This document shows positions 45,110-54,361 of a stretch of 64,000 nt of DNA, piece after piece; position 1 is the stretch's first letter; every line of letters begins with the position of its first letter. Both the position numbers and the translations under genes were made by a program. Source of the stretch: Mobilicoccus caccae (GTDB lineage Bacteria > Actinomycetota > Actinomycetes > Actinomycetales > Dermatophilaceae); NCBI RefSeq assembly GCF_030161635.1, contig NZ_BSUO01000001.1:4135199-4199198 (forward strand). The letters are read 5' to 3'. The notes beneath the pieces are model-generated. The model was given only the letters and a program-made list of their open reading frames with translations. It ran no database searches and was not told where the DNA came from.

Positions 45110-46323
45110 ATGCGACGACCGACGGGGGAACAGGCACGGTTCGCGTGGCGCACGGTCGCCTACGTGCTCGTCGTCGCGCTCAGTGTCGTCGGGCCCATCA
45201 TCGACCTGTCGGTCGCGTTGCGGGTGCTGGCGGTCGTGGTGGGCGTGCTCGCCGCGCTCACCGTGTATTACCGGGTTCGCTACCCGTGGGCGTTCCCCGC
45301 CGTCGCGGTGCTCTCGGTTCCGCTGGTCGGGCCGGCCCTGGTGTATCTCGCGGTGATCTCCGTGACGGTGCGGCGCCGCGACCGCGCGGCCTGGGCATTC
45401 GTGGCCGTGGCTGTCCTGGCCATCCTCATCCCCTCGTTCGCCAACGGGGGACGGTCGAGATCACCCGCGCCGACGGGACCCTGGCGAACGTCGACGGGTT
45501 CCTCGCCAACTGGGCCGCCCACCTCGTCGGCGTACTCGTGTGTGTGCTGCTGGCCTCGGTGATCGGCACGCGCCGCGCGCTGGTGGCGAGCCTGGAGGAC
45601 CGGGCGCGACGTGCGGAATCGGAGCGCGCCTCGCGTGCCCGGGAGGCGGTGCTGCTCGAGCGGGCGCGGATCGCGCGGGAGATGCACGACGTCCTCGGCC
45701 ACAAGATCTCGCTGGTCACGATGCAGGCGGGCGCGCTGGAGGTGAACGCCGACGCCGGTCGCGAGGTCGTGGAACGCGAGGCGGGTCGCATCCGGCTCAC
45801 CGCCCGGGAGGCGTTGGAGGATCTGCGCGCGGTGATCGGCGCGCTCGAGGAGGAGGACGCGTCGCGTGAGCCGGGTCCGGGGATCGGCGAGGTGCCCGCT
45901 CTGGTGGCGCGCTACCGCGAGGCGGGGGCGTCGATCGAGGTCGAGGACACCGTGACGACGCGGGAGGACGCGCGCAGCATCGACGCGGTGGCCGGGCGGG
46001 CGATCCACCGCGTGCTCACCGAGGCGCTGACGAACGCGCATCGCCATGCGCCCGGCAGCCCGGTCGGCGTCCGGCTCACCGGCACTCCGGGGCGGGGCGT
46101 GGATCTGGTCGTCGAGAACGCCGCGGGTTCGCCCGCGGAGCGTGCGTCCGGCGGGACGGGGCTGCCGGGCCTGGCGGAACGGGTGAGGATCGCCGGTGGC
46201 ACGTTCGAGGCCGGGGTCCGTGATGGGATGTTCCGGGTGCGGGCGCGATTCCCGTGGCCGCAGGAGCGCGACAGGTCGGCCGCCGGTGCGGTGGAGACGT
46301 CGCTGGAGGAGTCGATCGGATGA
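45110..46323 (+). pseudogene. Sensor histidine kinase (NarL/DesK type), frame broken at a G5 run
   Basis: The first frame gives an N-terminal multi-helix membrane sensor (VAYVLVVALSVVGPIIDLS...) ending in nonsense after S-F-A-N-G. The other frame continues G-T-V-E-I-T-R-A-D-G and carries the H-box R-E-M-H-D-V-L-G-H-K-I-S, an HATPase_c domain with E-A-L-T-N-A-H-R-H-A and G-G-T-G-L-P-G-L. One extra base in the run at 45446-45450 joins them. GGAGG precedes the ATG at 45110. The gene overlaps its response regulator (ATGA). Confidence 0.85.
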
Positions 46324-46967
46324 TCCGGGTACTGCTCGTCGACGACGACGCGCTGGTCAGGGCGGGGTTGTCGATGATCCTCGGCGCGGCCGAGGACATC
46401 GAGATCGTCGGGGAGGCCGGTGACGGCGAGGCGGGGGTCGCGGCCGTGCGCACGTCGCGACCGGACGTCGTGCTCATGGACATCCGCATGCCCGGCGTCG
46501 ACGGACTCGCCGCGACCGAGCGGATCGCCGCCCTTCCCGACCCGCCGCAGGTGCTCGTCCTCACGACGTTCGCCGCCGACGAGTACGTGTTCGGTGCGTT
46601 GCAAGCGGGGGCGATCGGCTTTCTGCTCAAGGACACTCCGCCCCGCGAACTGGCCGACGCCGTCCGTACGGTCGCGGCGGGCAAGGCGATGCTCACCCCG
46701 GAACACACCCGCGCCCTCATCGACCGGTACGCCGGGGGAGGCGCGCGCCGCGAGGAGGCCCGTGCCCGGCTGGAGGTCCTTAGCGACCGTGAGCGGGAGG
46801 TCGCGGCCGCCGTCGCCCGAGGCCTGTCCAACGCCGAGATCGCCGGTGACCTCTACCTGTCGGAGGCGACGGTCAAGGCCCACCTGGCTCACGTGTTCAC
46901 CAAGCTCGACCTCAACCGGGTACAGGTCGCGATCCTGGCCCACGACGCGGGGCTGACGGGAGGGTGA
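46320..46967 (+). CDS. LuxR/NarL-family response regulator
   Basis: This 215-residue protein has a receiver domain (V-L-L-V-D-D-D; phospho-acceptor in V-L-M-D-I-R-M-P-G; K in L-L-K-D-T) and a C-terminal LuxR HTH (L-S-D-R-E-R-E-V-A-A-A-V-A-R-G-L-S-N-A-E-I-A). It is coupled to the kinase by the ATGA overlap. The adjacent divergent ABC exporter is the likeliest target, an inference from position. Confidence 0.9.
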   Translation: MIRVLLVDDDALVRAGLSMILGAAEDIEIVGEAGDGEAGVAAVRTSRPDVVLMDIRMPGVDGLAATERIAALPDPPQVLVLTTFAADEYVFGALQAGAIGFLLKDTPPRELADAVRTVAAGKAMLTPEHTRALIDRYAGGGARREEARARLEVLSDREREVAAAVARGLSNAEIAGDLYLSEATVKAHLAHVFTKLDLNRVQVAILAHDAGLTGG

Positions 46968-47081
46968 GCACAACACCTCGGTGTGCGCCGACCTCCGTAA
47001 GGTGAGCGTCGTTCAGGAGATCGTGAAGGGGTTCAACGGTCTGCACCGGTGGCGCAGCTTCACCCGGGCGTACCTCTGGCG

Positions 47082-48161
47082 TCAGACGTGCTCGGGCTGA
47101 CGCAGCCACCCGCGATGTTCAAGGGCCTCCCACGCGGTGGCGACGTGGTCGGTGGAGAAGAGCGTCGCCTTGCGCTTCGTCCTTTTACGGATGGTGCGGC
47201 TGGCCTCATCAGGGGTCCGCGCACCGTCGCGGGTGACCGCCCAGTGCACCGACGCCAGTAGCTCGAGGTCATACGTGCCCTCGAAACCACTGATGAGCCC
47301 AAGCACCTGCGTGGTGCGGGCGGCGGTGTCCGGTACTTCACTCATGACGGTCGGTAGTCGCTCCTGGGCGTGCTCGGAAACTTCCAACGACTCGGCGTCG
47401 AGCGGTGATGCCGAGCCGTCGCCAAAGCCTGTGATGAAGTGGCCTTCCATGTCTCGGAGCGTCTTGCGGAGGCTGTCGGTGTACGGACCGTAGTGGGCCT
47501 TGACGAAGAAGAGCCGCAGAGGTTCGCCGGCCTCTTGGAGCAAGTAGGCGAGCTTCTGGGTCCCGATGAGCCCCGGCCACTCCCAGGCGACAGCGTGGTA
47601 GCCGGCCATCAGTTGAAGGAGCGCCGCACGTACAGGCGTGAGGGTAGGTGCGGCGGTACGGTTCACATTTCGTGCGCCGGGGGCGCGCCCGCAGGCCCGT
47701 ATACCCGCACGTCGACGTCATCGCCGAGAGCTGCGAACGCGGCGTGGATTCGGGGTGCGACGTCAGTCCAGTCCAGCCCCCGTTGCCACAGCCGAGAGGG
47801 GGATGGCGATTGAGCGGATGCCGCGCTCCCGGACGACGCGGACGAGGTCGGTCAGCCCCGCCTCGATGTCGCTCATGCGGGAGGGCGCCCGCCAGTGCTG
47901 CTTGGTCGGGAAGTTGATGACGAAGCGTGGCCCAGTGAGGCTGCCGGTCTCCCACACGTGCATCCGACCCGTCACCAGTCGGCCGGCCTTGGCCTCGCGC
48001 GCGTAGTCAGTGAACATCCGGGGGTAAGCGCGTTTGAACTGCAACGCAATGCCTTTTCCCATGACGCCCACCGTGTTGACGGTGTTGACCAGCGCGTCGG
48101 CGTCGTCGGCGAGCAAGTTGCCGTGTCGTTCGCGGACCATCGACTCTCCCGTTGCCGTCAT
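47082..48161 (-). pseudogene. darG: DarG-like antitoxin (macro domain DNA ADP-ribosyl glycohydrolase), frame broken three times
   Basis: The first frame holds a DarG macro domain (GNLLADDADALVNTVNTVG-VMGKGIALQFKRAYP; VINFPTKQHWRAPSRM). The expected G-C-G-N-G-G-L-D-W motif is reached only after adding one base at 47798-47802 and one at 47777-47781. A third base in 47679-47683 joins the C-terminal domain (AALLQLMAGYHAVAWEWPGLIG...LQEAGEPLRLFFVKAHYGPY). This yields one protein of about 360 residues as in DarG, which removes ADP-ribose from thymidine in DNA. No DarT toxin gene is on either side. The order of domains and lengths match the family well. Confidence 0.82.
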
Positions 48162-48293
48162 CCCCTAGAAGTACCAGCCGGGTCTGACAGCGTCGCGGCG
48201 TTCACCTTCCCACTGGCGCGCATCCACTGGAAGGCACCGCGTCAAGCTCGCACGGCGGCGTCTTCCTGGCCACGTTCCTGCTTGTGCTGCATC

Positions 48294-49556
48294 ATGATTG
48301 GCGTGGACATCCTCACGCCTCTCCACCGCGCTCTCGGCCGAGAAGCTGCGCCGCTAGACCTCAGCATCCTGCGGGAGGCGATCGACTCGAGCATTGCCGA
48401 AGCGGCCGACCTGGACTGGAAGAAGGAGTTACCCCACGCCAAGAGCGATGACGCCGGGGACGAGTTCGCCAAGGACGTGGCGGCGATGGCCAACTCGGGT
48501 GGTGGGTGGATCGTCTACGGGGTGGGTGAGGACGGGCACTCACGTGCCTCAGACATCTGTCCAGTCCGCTGGGATTCGAGCGAATCGAAGCGACTGCGCG
48601 CACTCGCGTATGGGCGGGTGTACCCGCCTGCGGTGGGCGTGGACTTCGAGGTGGTGGAAGTCGAAGGTGGGGCCGTGGTCGCCATGCGTGTCCCCGACTC
48701 TGCTGAGGCCCCGCACTTCGCTCGCTACCGGCAGAACGCTCTGCGGGCGCCACAGCGGAACGGTCCCGAGACGGTTTTCATGAGTGAGCGCGAGATCGAG
48801 CGGGCCTACGCAGCGAGGTTCGCCCGCCGGCGAGCGTGGCATGACGACATGCAAGACCTTTTTGGGGCGACCGCCCGGGCCTCAGCCCGATCACGGTTGA
48901 TCTGTGGGGTTTTAGTCGCTCGCCCAGCAGAGCCGTCGCCACGCGGGGTGCGAATCGACAAGAGTCTCGCCCAGACAATCTTCTCGGCCATCAGCGGACG
49001 AAAGATCTGCGCCCCCCAGCTGACAACGATCCACCACGGCAACGAACCTGTCAGACCCGGGTTGCGTAGCTGGGTGCTTCGGTTGGCGTCACCGCAAGGG
49101 GCGCGTGCAGTGGTCCACGCCGATGGGTCGGCGAGCCTCAGTGTCGACCTGGGTGGCTGGAGCGAGGAGAGTGAAACGAGCCACGTGTGGCCGGTTGGGC
49201 AGCCGTTCCACACCATCGCACGTGCCGTCGAGTGGTTCGTCGACGATGGGGTCGCACTGGCGTCGGCTACCGTCGAGACACTCGGCGTCAACTCACCCGT
49301 ACGTGTGATGGCCTCCATCGTCGGCCCTGGTGAGGAAGCCCTGGTCATCCGAGACGAGCACGCGTTGTTCCGGGACGAGTGGCGGTTGGCTGACGAGTCC
49401 CAGAGCCGCCCGGTCACCGAGTTCGAGGCGGTCGCGGCCTCCATGACAGCGCAGGCCGACCAGGCGGAGCGGTACGACGTGGCGAGGGAGTTGGCGCTGG
49501 ATCTACTGAACCAGGCCGGCATCGAGGGCCTGAAGTCCATCCGGGCGCCGAGGTAG
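48294..49556 (+). CDS. AlbA_2/Schlafen-type putative ATP-binding protein
   Basis: This 420-residue protein has an N-terminal AlbA_2 domain: A-A-D-L-D-W-K-K-E-L-P, then F-A-K-D-V-A-A-M-A-N-S-G-G-G-W-I-V-Y-G-V-G-E-D-G, and F-A-R-Y-R-Q-N-A-L-R-A-P. The C-terminal half is not recognised. The AlbA_2 domain is related to Schlafen and is frequent in phage-defence loci. Its place between the DarG-like gene and the NYN gene supports a defence-island setting. The G+C content is a little lower than in the core genes. Confidence 0.75.
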   Translation: MIGVDILTPLHRALGREAAPLDLSILREAIDSSIAEAADLDWKKELPHAKSDDAGDEFAKDVAAMANSGGGWIVYGVGEDGHSRASDICPVRWDSSESKRLRALAYGRVYPPAVGVDFEVVEVEGGAVVAMRVPDSAEAPHFARYRQNALRAPQRNGPETVFMSEREIERAYAARFARRRAWHDDMQDLFGATARASARSRLICGVLVARPAEPSPRGVRIDKSLAQTIFSAISGRKICAPQLTTIHHGNEPVRPGLRSWVLRLASPQGARAVVHADGSASLSVDLGGWSEESETSHVWPVGQPFHTIARAVEWFVDDGVALASATVETLGVNSPVRVMASIVGPGEEALVIRDEHALFRDEWRLADESQSRPVTEFEAVAASMTAQADQAERYDVARELALDLLNQAGIEGLKSIRAPR

Positions 49557-49590
49557 CGTGCCGCGTCGAAGCGCGTCTGCCCCGCGTCAC

Positions 49591-49619
49591 AAAAAGACCC
49601 GGCCCACGAGGGACCGGGT
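49591..49619 (-). terminator. Rho-independent terminator of the NYN gene
   Basis: On the minus strand a hairpin (ACCCGGTCC ... GGCCGGGT with one internal mismatch) is followed by CTTTTTG. This is a classic intrinsic terminator with a T-tract, about 60 bp past the NYN stop at 49678. It also lies just after the end of the converging AlbA_2 gene. Confidence 0.7.
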
Positions 49620-49677
49620 GAGTTATGGCTTGATCGTACTCCGTGACGACTCGCCGTGGCAACGTCCCCGGTCAACC

Positions 49678-50250
49678 TCACCACCGCTCGGGCTTCGTGA
49701 TCCCCCCGACGATCGTGGGAAGCTGATGCCTGAAGTCTGTCGGTCGGAGGGTACGCCACCAGTGGCAGCCCGCCCCGTCGGTTGGCTGCCCGCGCAGGTC
49801 TCCCGCGGTGTTCCCGCCCGCGGGGTTCACCATGCCGACGGGTACACGTTCCCGGACGCGATTGATCGGCAGCTTGAGGTCGGAGTCGTTGGAGACCACG
49901 ACCACTGCGTCGACGGCCCCGTCCAGCACATCTGTGAGGAGATGGGTGGCGACGTTGACATCGGATCCCTTCTCCTCCTGGTGGAGGGTCGAGACCATGA
50001 AGACCGCGTCCTGCGTCGCGTGCCCAAGCGGCGCCTGAATCATGACGGGCCATTGGGGCGTGACGAGTCGCGGCGCCCCCGCTTCGTGTCCGCACGCACG
50101 GCCAGAGGCCGTGCTCGCACACCCGTCACATACCGACCGAACTCGATGTGATCCACGCTGCCCGCCATCAGCAGGGCCTGCAGGTAGGCGTACTGCTCGG
50201 CATGACCGGTGGGGTTGAACCCCTGATCGATCTGAGCGGTGCAATAGACG
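49678..50250 (-). pseudogene. NYN-domain protein, C-terminal part cut off by the composite transposon
   Basis: Reading leftwards from the insertion, the part next to the transposon is Y-C-T-A-Q-I-D-Q-G-F-N-P-T-G-H-A-E-Q-Y. After one added base in the C run at 50076-50080 it continues A-P-R-L-V-T-P-Q-W-P-V-M-I-Q, E-E-K-G-S-D-V-N-V-A-T-H-L-L and V-V-V-S-N-D-S-D-L (second catalytic Asp cluster) to stop at 49678. The N-terminal part lies at 61468-61629. The two join exactly in frame when the unit plus one GACG is removed. NYN domains are PIN-like RNases. Confidence 0.85.
50247..50250. repeat. Target-site duplication, left copy (GACG)
   Basis: GACG immediately left of the outer end of IS copy 1 equals the GACG at 61468-61471 right of IS copy 2. 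A 4-bp duplication is normal for IS3-family elements. The inner ends do not match this, so the whole unit moved as one. Confidence 0.75.
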
Positions 50251-50306
50251 GGGCTTGACCCCTGATCTTGGACACGCTGAATCCAGCATCGTGCTGGGGA
50301 AGCGAG

Positions 50307-50651
50307 ATGATCCCGTCTATGGCCAGGAAGAACTACACCGACGAGTTCCGTCGGCAGGCCGTTGATCTGTACGAGTCCACACCCGGTGCCACGTTGAGAG
50401 GCATCGCCGACGACCTTGGGATCTCCCGAGGCACCTTGTCGGACTGGGTCAAGACGTTCGGCACGGGTTCGACGACCACCGCGATCACCAGCAGCAAGCC
50501 GCCGACCGGAAGGCCGGAGACACAGGCCGAGAAGGTTGCCCGGCTCGAAGCCCGGGTCGCCGAGCTCGAGGCGGACAAGACCAAGATCGAGACCGAGAAG
50601 TCGATACTTCGTCAGGCGGCAAAGTATTTCGCTGGGGAGACGAACTGGTGA
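50307..50651 (+). CDS. IS3-family transposase OrfA (copy 1)
   Basis: This 114-residue protein (MIPSMARKNYTDEFRRQAVDL) has an HTH region (T-L-R-G-I-A-D-D-L-G-I-S-R-G-T-L-S-D-W) and a C-terminal leucine-zipper-like helix (V-A-R-L-E-A-R-V-A-E-L-E-A-D-K-T). OrfA binds the terminal repeats. Its stop overlaps the OrfB start by 4 bp (GTGA), where a programmed shift or reinitiation links the two. The in-frame ATG at 50319 is an alternative start. Confidence 0.9.
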   Translation: MIPSMARKNYTDEFRRQAVDLYESTPGATLRGIADDLGISRGTLSDWVKTFGTGSTTTAITSSKPPTGRPETQAEKVARLEARVAELEADKTKIETEKSILRQAAKYFAGETNW

Positions 50652-51556
50652 GCCGCTTCCAGTTCGTTGCCGACCACCGAGACACCTTCAAGGTGAAGCG
50701 GCTGTGTGAGGTCATCGAGATCAACAGGTCCTCGTTCTACGCCTGGGAGAACGCTGCGCCGGCGCGAGCCGAACGCGCTGCCGCAGACGATGAGCTCGCG
50801 GACCGGATCCGTGCGGTCCAGGACCCTGCCCAGGGCGGTGACAAGGCCTACGGTGCGCCGCGGGTGACCGCAGAGCTCAACGACGGCGTCGATGTCGAGG
50901 ATCGGGTCAACCACAAGCGCGTCGCACGCGTGATGGCTGAGAACGGCCTGGCCGGGATCCGGCTCCGGCGGAAGGTCCGCACCACGATCCCCGAACCCTC
51001 AGACCAGAAGGTGCCCGACCTGCTGAAGCGGCACTTCACCGCCGCGAGCGTGAACACCAAGTACGTCGGAGACATCACTTACCTGCCGCTTGCCGACGGG
51101 TCGAACCTTTACCTGGCGACCGTGATCGACTGCTGCTCCCGAAAGCTCGCCGGCTGGGCGGTCGCGAACCACATGCGCACCAGCCTCGTCGAGGATGCGC
51201 TCAAGGCCGCCCTCGCCGACCGAGGCAGCCTGCGCGGGGCGATCTTCCACGCCGACCACGGCTCGGTCTACACCTCCAAGGACTACGCCAAGCTCTGCGG
51301 GCAGCTCGGCGTGATCCGGTCCCTCGGTGCCGTCGGCACGAGCGCCGACAACGCCCTCGCGGAGTCGTTCAACGCCACCCTCAAACGAGAGACCCTGGCC
51401 GGCGCCGCGACCTACTCCGACGAAGCATCATGCCGCCGCGAGGTCTTCCGATGGGCGGTCCGCTACAACACCCGCCGGCGCCACTCCTACCTCGGCCAGG
51501 TGTCCCCGAACACCTACGAGAACAACCTCGCGACTACCATCCCGGAAGCCGCGTAA
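50648..51556 (+). CDS. IS3-family transposase OrfB, DDE integrase (copy 1)
   Basis: This 302-residue protein has the rve integrase core. Catalytic residues are in Y-V-G-D-I-T-Y-L (first Asp), H-A-D-H-G-S-V-Y (second Asp) and A-E-S-F-N-A-T-L-K (Glu), followed by R-R-R-H-S-Y-L-G. The N-terminal HTH_21 region is present (K-A-Y-G-A-P-R-V-T-A-E-L). It joins strands at transposition. It is intact in this copy. Confidence 0.93.
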   Translation: MSRFQFVADHRDTFKVKRLCEVIEINRSSFYAWENAAPARAERAAADDELADRIRAVQDPAQGGDKAYGAPRVTAELNDGVDVEDRVNHKRVARVMAENGLAGIRLRRKVRTTIPEPSDQKVPDLLKRHFTAASVNTKYVGDITYLPLADGSNLYLATVIDCCSRKLAGWAVANHMRTSLVEDALKAALADRGSLRGAIFHADHGSVYTSKDYAKLCGQLGVIRSLGAVGTSADNALAESFNATLKRETLAGAATYSDEASCRREVFRWAVRYNTRRRHSYLGQVSPNTYENNLATTIPEAA

Positions 51557-51595
51557 TCCAACACACCCCGTGTCCAAAGATCGGGGGCAAGGCCC

Positions 51596-53960
51596 CACCG
51601 ACGCCTGCTGTCGTGCCATCGTGTAGACGCAGACCGTCAGCCTCGACGTGTCCGGCTTCGATCAAGTCGGCGCGGGCGCGTTCGTTGAGCTGGGCGACCA
51701 TTTCGCCGGTTCCTGCGAGCATCAGCGTGCGCAGACCCTCGCCGCGGTCGGCGCGCCATGCCTCGTAGATCGCATCGAGCATGGTCTCGGCGTCGCCGTC
51801 GATCAGCCTTCCGCGTCCCTGGTACTCGTCGAGCGAATCAGTGTTTCCGTGCCGTAAGCCGAGGCTGGCGGTCTTCTCCCACTCGTTGGCGAAGCGGCGC
51901 ACATCAGTGAGCTCGGGAACCTGATCGCGGCGGCGGACGAGCATCCCGAACACCCCGCCCGTCTCGACAGCGCTCAGCTGCCCCCAATCGCCGATGAGCA
52001 CAACCTTGGCTCCGACCTCGGCGGCGTGCTCGGCGATCCGATCGAGCGCGAGGGTTCCTGCGAGGGAGGACTCGTCCACGAGCACGAGCTGCCCGGCTTC
52101 GAGGTTCCAACGCCCGTGGTGGTGTTCGTAGAGGAACTTCGCGGTGTTCTCTGCCCGGACACCGAGCGAGTCGCCGAGCACTTCGGCGGCAGCCGCCGAC
52201 GGCGCGAGACCGATTACCGAGTCACGCCCATGCGCGGCTGTCCATGCGCGATGGAGCGCGCGGAGCGCGGTGGTCTTGCCAGACCCAGCAGGGCCAACGA
52301 GTAGATCGAGGGTCAGCCCGGAGCGGGCGATGCCGGTGATGGCGACGGCCTGGTCAGGTTCGAGCCGGACGCCCCTGATCTTGCGAGAGGTGTGCCGCGC
52401 GACAAGCCGCGCCGTCAGTGCTGGCCCGCCAGTGCGCTGACTGTGCGCGAGCAGGCGCTGCTCGGCGTCGAGGATGTCTTGGCTGGAGTACGCGATCTGA
52501 TTGACCGGCTGGAACCTGTTGCTCTCGCCGTCGACGTAGTGGGCGGGCACGACGCGTTCGTAATCCGGGGTGAGCCGGAGCGATTCGGCTTCGGCGTGCG
52601 CGACGATCTGATCGAGCACCCGGACACGGTCGTCCGTGGTTGCGAACCGGACGCCCATGAGCTGCCGCATCGTCTCGGCGTGCAGGTTCCATCGCCCCCA
52701 GGTTGCACGCCTGTTCGCTACCTCCATCAGAACCACTGAGGCGAGATCCTCGATCTGCTCCAGCCCGAGATCGTCTGCACTCAGTCGGGCTTCGGTCGAA
52801 GCCCGGTCGAGCAGATGCTGCGCCCAAGTGGGGGCGTCCTGCCCGAGCACGACTTCGGCACGCGCACGCCAGTCGGCGGTGAGGTCGGCCAGTGAGTGAA
52901 GTTGTTTCTCGGGCCTGGTCTCCAAGGTCGCCTGCTGGCGGAGCTTCGCAATCGTCGCTGCTGAGGGTTGCCACCCGTGCTCGGTGACGTACTGCTCGAT
53001 CAGCCGGTTCTTGACTTGCTCGATGCCCTCCGCGCCGTCGCTGCCTCCGGTGGTGCGTCGGGAGAACTCCGCGATCAATGCCGCCGGTACGCCCTCGATC
53101 TCCCAGCCGGTGTTGCGGTCTTTGCCCCGGTCGACGGGCACCCACGTCACGCCGAGTAGCCGCGCGGTGTGGTCGGTGACAAAGGCGTTGTACGACTCCG
53201 AGAGAGCGACAGCCGCCTTGTGCAGTCGGCGAGAGTCGAGCGTGCGCCAGCGGCCGTCCTCGCCCTGCACCTTGTTCGACACCACGACGTGCGTATGTAG
53301 CTGCGGGTCGGCGGCTCGGGAGTCGTAGTGGTCGAACGCGGTGGCGATCACGCCCACGATCGGCATCTGCGCGATACCGCCCGCGCCGACGCGGGTTGCG
53401 GCGACACGATCTTCCAGCAACGCGATCGTGTCTTGCATCGCAGCGTGATGCGCCTGCGCAATCAGCGCTTGCGTACCCGCGTCTGCCACGCCCCAGATCG
53501 CGCTGACCGACTTGGGCAGTGAGAACGTCAAGTCGAACCCTGCAACGGCGGTGCGCGGTTTCTTCGTAACCTCTTCTTCACGGATGCGCTGCACGGCCTC
53601 TTCCCGTGCCTCGCCTCGCAAGCCGGGGTCTAGTCGTGCAATGCGGGCCGCAATCCGCTCGCGTGGGGGCTGCAACGAGGGGAACCTCTTGCCGAGCTTC
53701 TCGCCGGTGACCGGATGGATACCGTCACCAAGTAGTCGGGACAGGTGTTCCTCGGTCACCGTGTCGCCCTCGGTTAACGCTGGTGTTCCCCCGTCGTCGA
53801 GGCTCATCAGCCCGGTGCCGATCCACGTCCCGGGCGGGTTCCCGGTCTCGGTGTAGTACCGGGTTAGCGGGCTGCTCATCTCGCGGTCGCCGTCACCGAC
53901 GACGACCGATTTCAACAGGTATTCGTACCCCTTGCCGGACGACATGACCCGGATGGTCAT
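51596..53960 (-). pseudogene. MobF/TrwC-type conjugative relaxase, C-terminus cut off by IS copy 1
   Basis: The 788 native residues start M-T-I-R-V-M-S-S-G-K-G-Y-E-Y-L. The relaxase domain shows L-T-R-Y-Y for the catalytic Tyr region and P-Q-L-H-T-H-V-V-V-S-N for the metal-binding His triad. The helicase domain has Walker A G-P-A-G-S-G-K-T-T and V-L-V-D-E-S-S. The frame leaves native sequence at 51596, where the IS right end begins, so the helicase C-terminus is missing. Full TraA-like proteins exceed 1000 residues. It is a relic of an integrative or conjugative element and is probably non-functional for transfer. Confidence 0.85.
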
Positions 53961-54184
53961 CACCACGATGGCCCCTCCCCGAGACCGTCACGGGAGGGGC
54001 GGTCTCGGGGGTCAGGTGCGCGCGCAGCGCGCGGCTCGCACTCTTAGTGCCAGACGTGTGGGGGAAATAAGGCAGCTTCCCGGCCAGCGCTGAAAATGAG
54101 CCGACGGCATCAGCTGCGGCCGGCTCGACGATGCAGCGGCAGCCGTCCGTCCTCGTCAGTGCGCAGGCTCGCGCTGGAGCGGTC

Positions 54185-54314
54185 GATGGTAAATGGAGAA
54201 CGGGGTGCCGGCCTCGACGTAGTAACGCGTCAGGGGTGTTGAGAGGGAGCGGTCACCGTCGGCGGCAACGACGCTGCGAAGTAGGTACTTTGGCGAGCAG
54301 CGAAGGATGCGCAC
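54185..54314 (-). pseudogene. Degraded N-terminal fragment of a second MobF relaxase
   Basis: Read leftwards from the GTG at 54314, this gives V-R-I-L-R-C-S-P-K-Y-L-L-R-S-V-V-A-A-D-G, then L-S-T-P-L-T-R-Y-Y-V-E-A-G-T. This parallels the first 40 residues of the neighbouring relaxase (V-M-S-S-G-K-G-Y-E-Y-L-L-K-S-V-V; S-S-P-L-T-R-Y-Y-T-E-T-G). No homology continues beyond. It is a relic of another relaxase gene and marks an older recombination point between the relaxase and the GntR operon. Confidence 0.65.
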
Positions 54315-54330
54315 AATAACAACAGCGGGA

Positions 54331-54340
54331 TGTTATAACA
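54331..54340. promoter_or_regulatory. Palindrome upstream of the GntR gene
   Basis: TGTTATAACA is a perfect 10-bp palindrome of the G-T-N-A-C type bound by HutC/GntR regulators. A possible -10 (TATGCT, 54349-54354) lies just after it, placing transcription start at about the ATG at 54362, so the mRNA may be leaderless. GntR probably autoregulates here. Confidence 0.55.
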
Positions 54341-54361
54341 ACATGATGTATGCTATCAGGT

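Larger units (their letters stand above)
50251..51595 (+). mobile_element. IS3-family insertion sequence, copy 1
   Basis: The 1345-bp element has imperfect terminal repeats: left GGGCTTGACCCCTGATC..., right end (reverse complement) GGGCCTTGCCCCCGATC.... It encodes OrfA and OrfB. Copy 2 lies exactly 9872 bp to the right with two base differences (one synonymous, one Tyr-to-Ser in OrfB), so duplication is recent. Its right end truncates the relaxase gene. Confidence 0.9.

Noticed and set aside
45446..45450. Programmed ribosomal frameshift in the histidine kinase
   Set aside because: The same one-base pattern occurs in many unrelated genes, without slippery heptamers or a stimulatory structure; a shared sequencing cause is simpler.
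46968..47081. tRNA or small RNA between the response regulator and the DarG-like gene
   Set aside because: No cloverleaf or CCA-like end could be drawn; no promoter-terminator pair seen.
50251..51595. Two independent IS insertions
   Set aside because: Neither IS has a matching flank on both sides, whereas the outer flanks of the pair match (GACG); a composite insertion explains this better.
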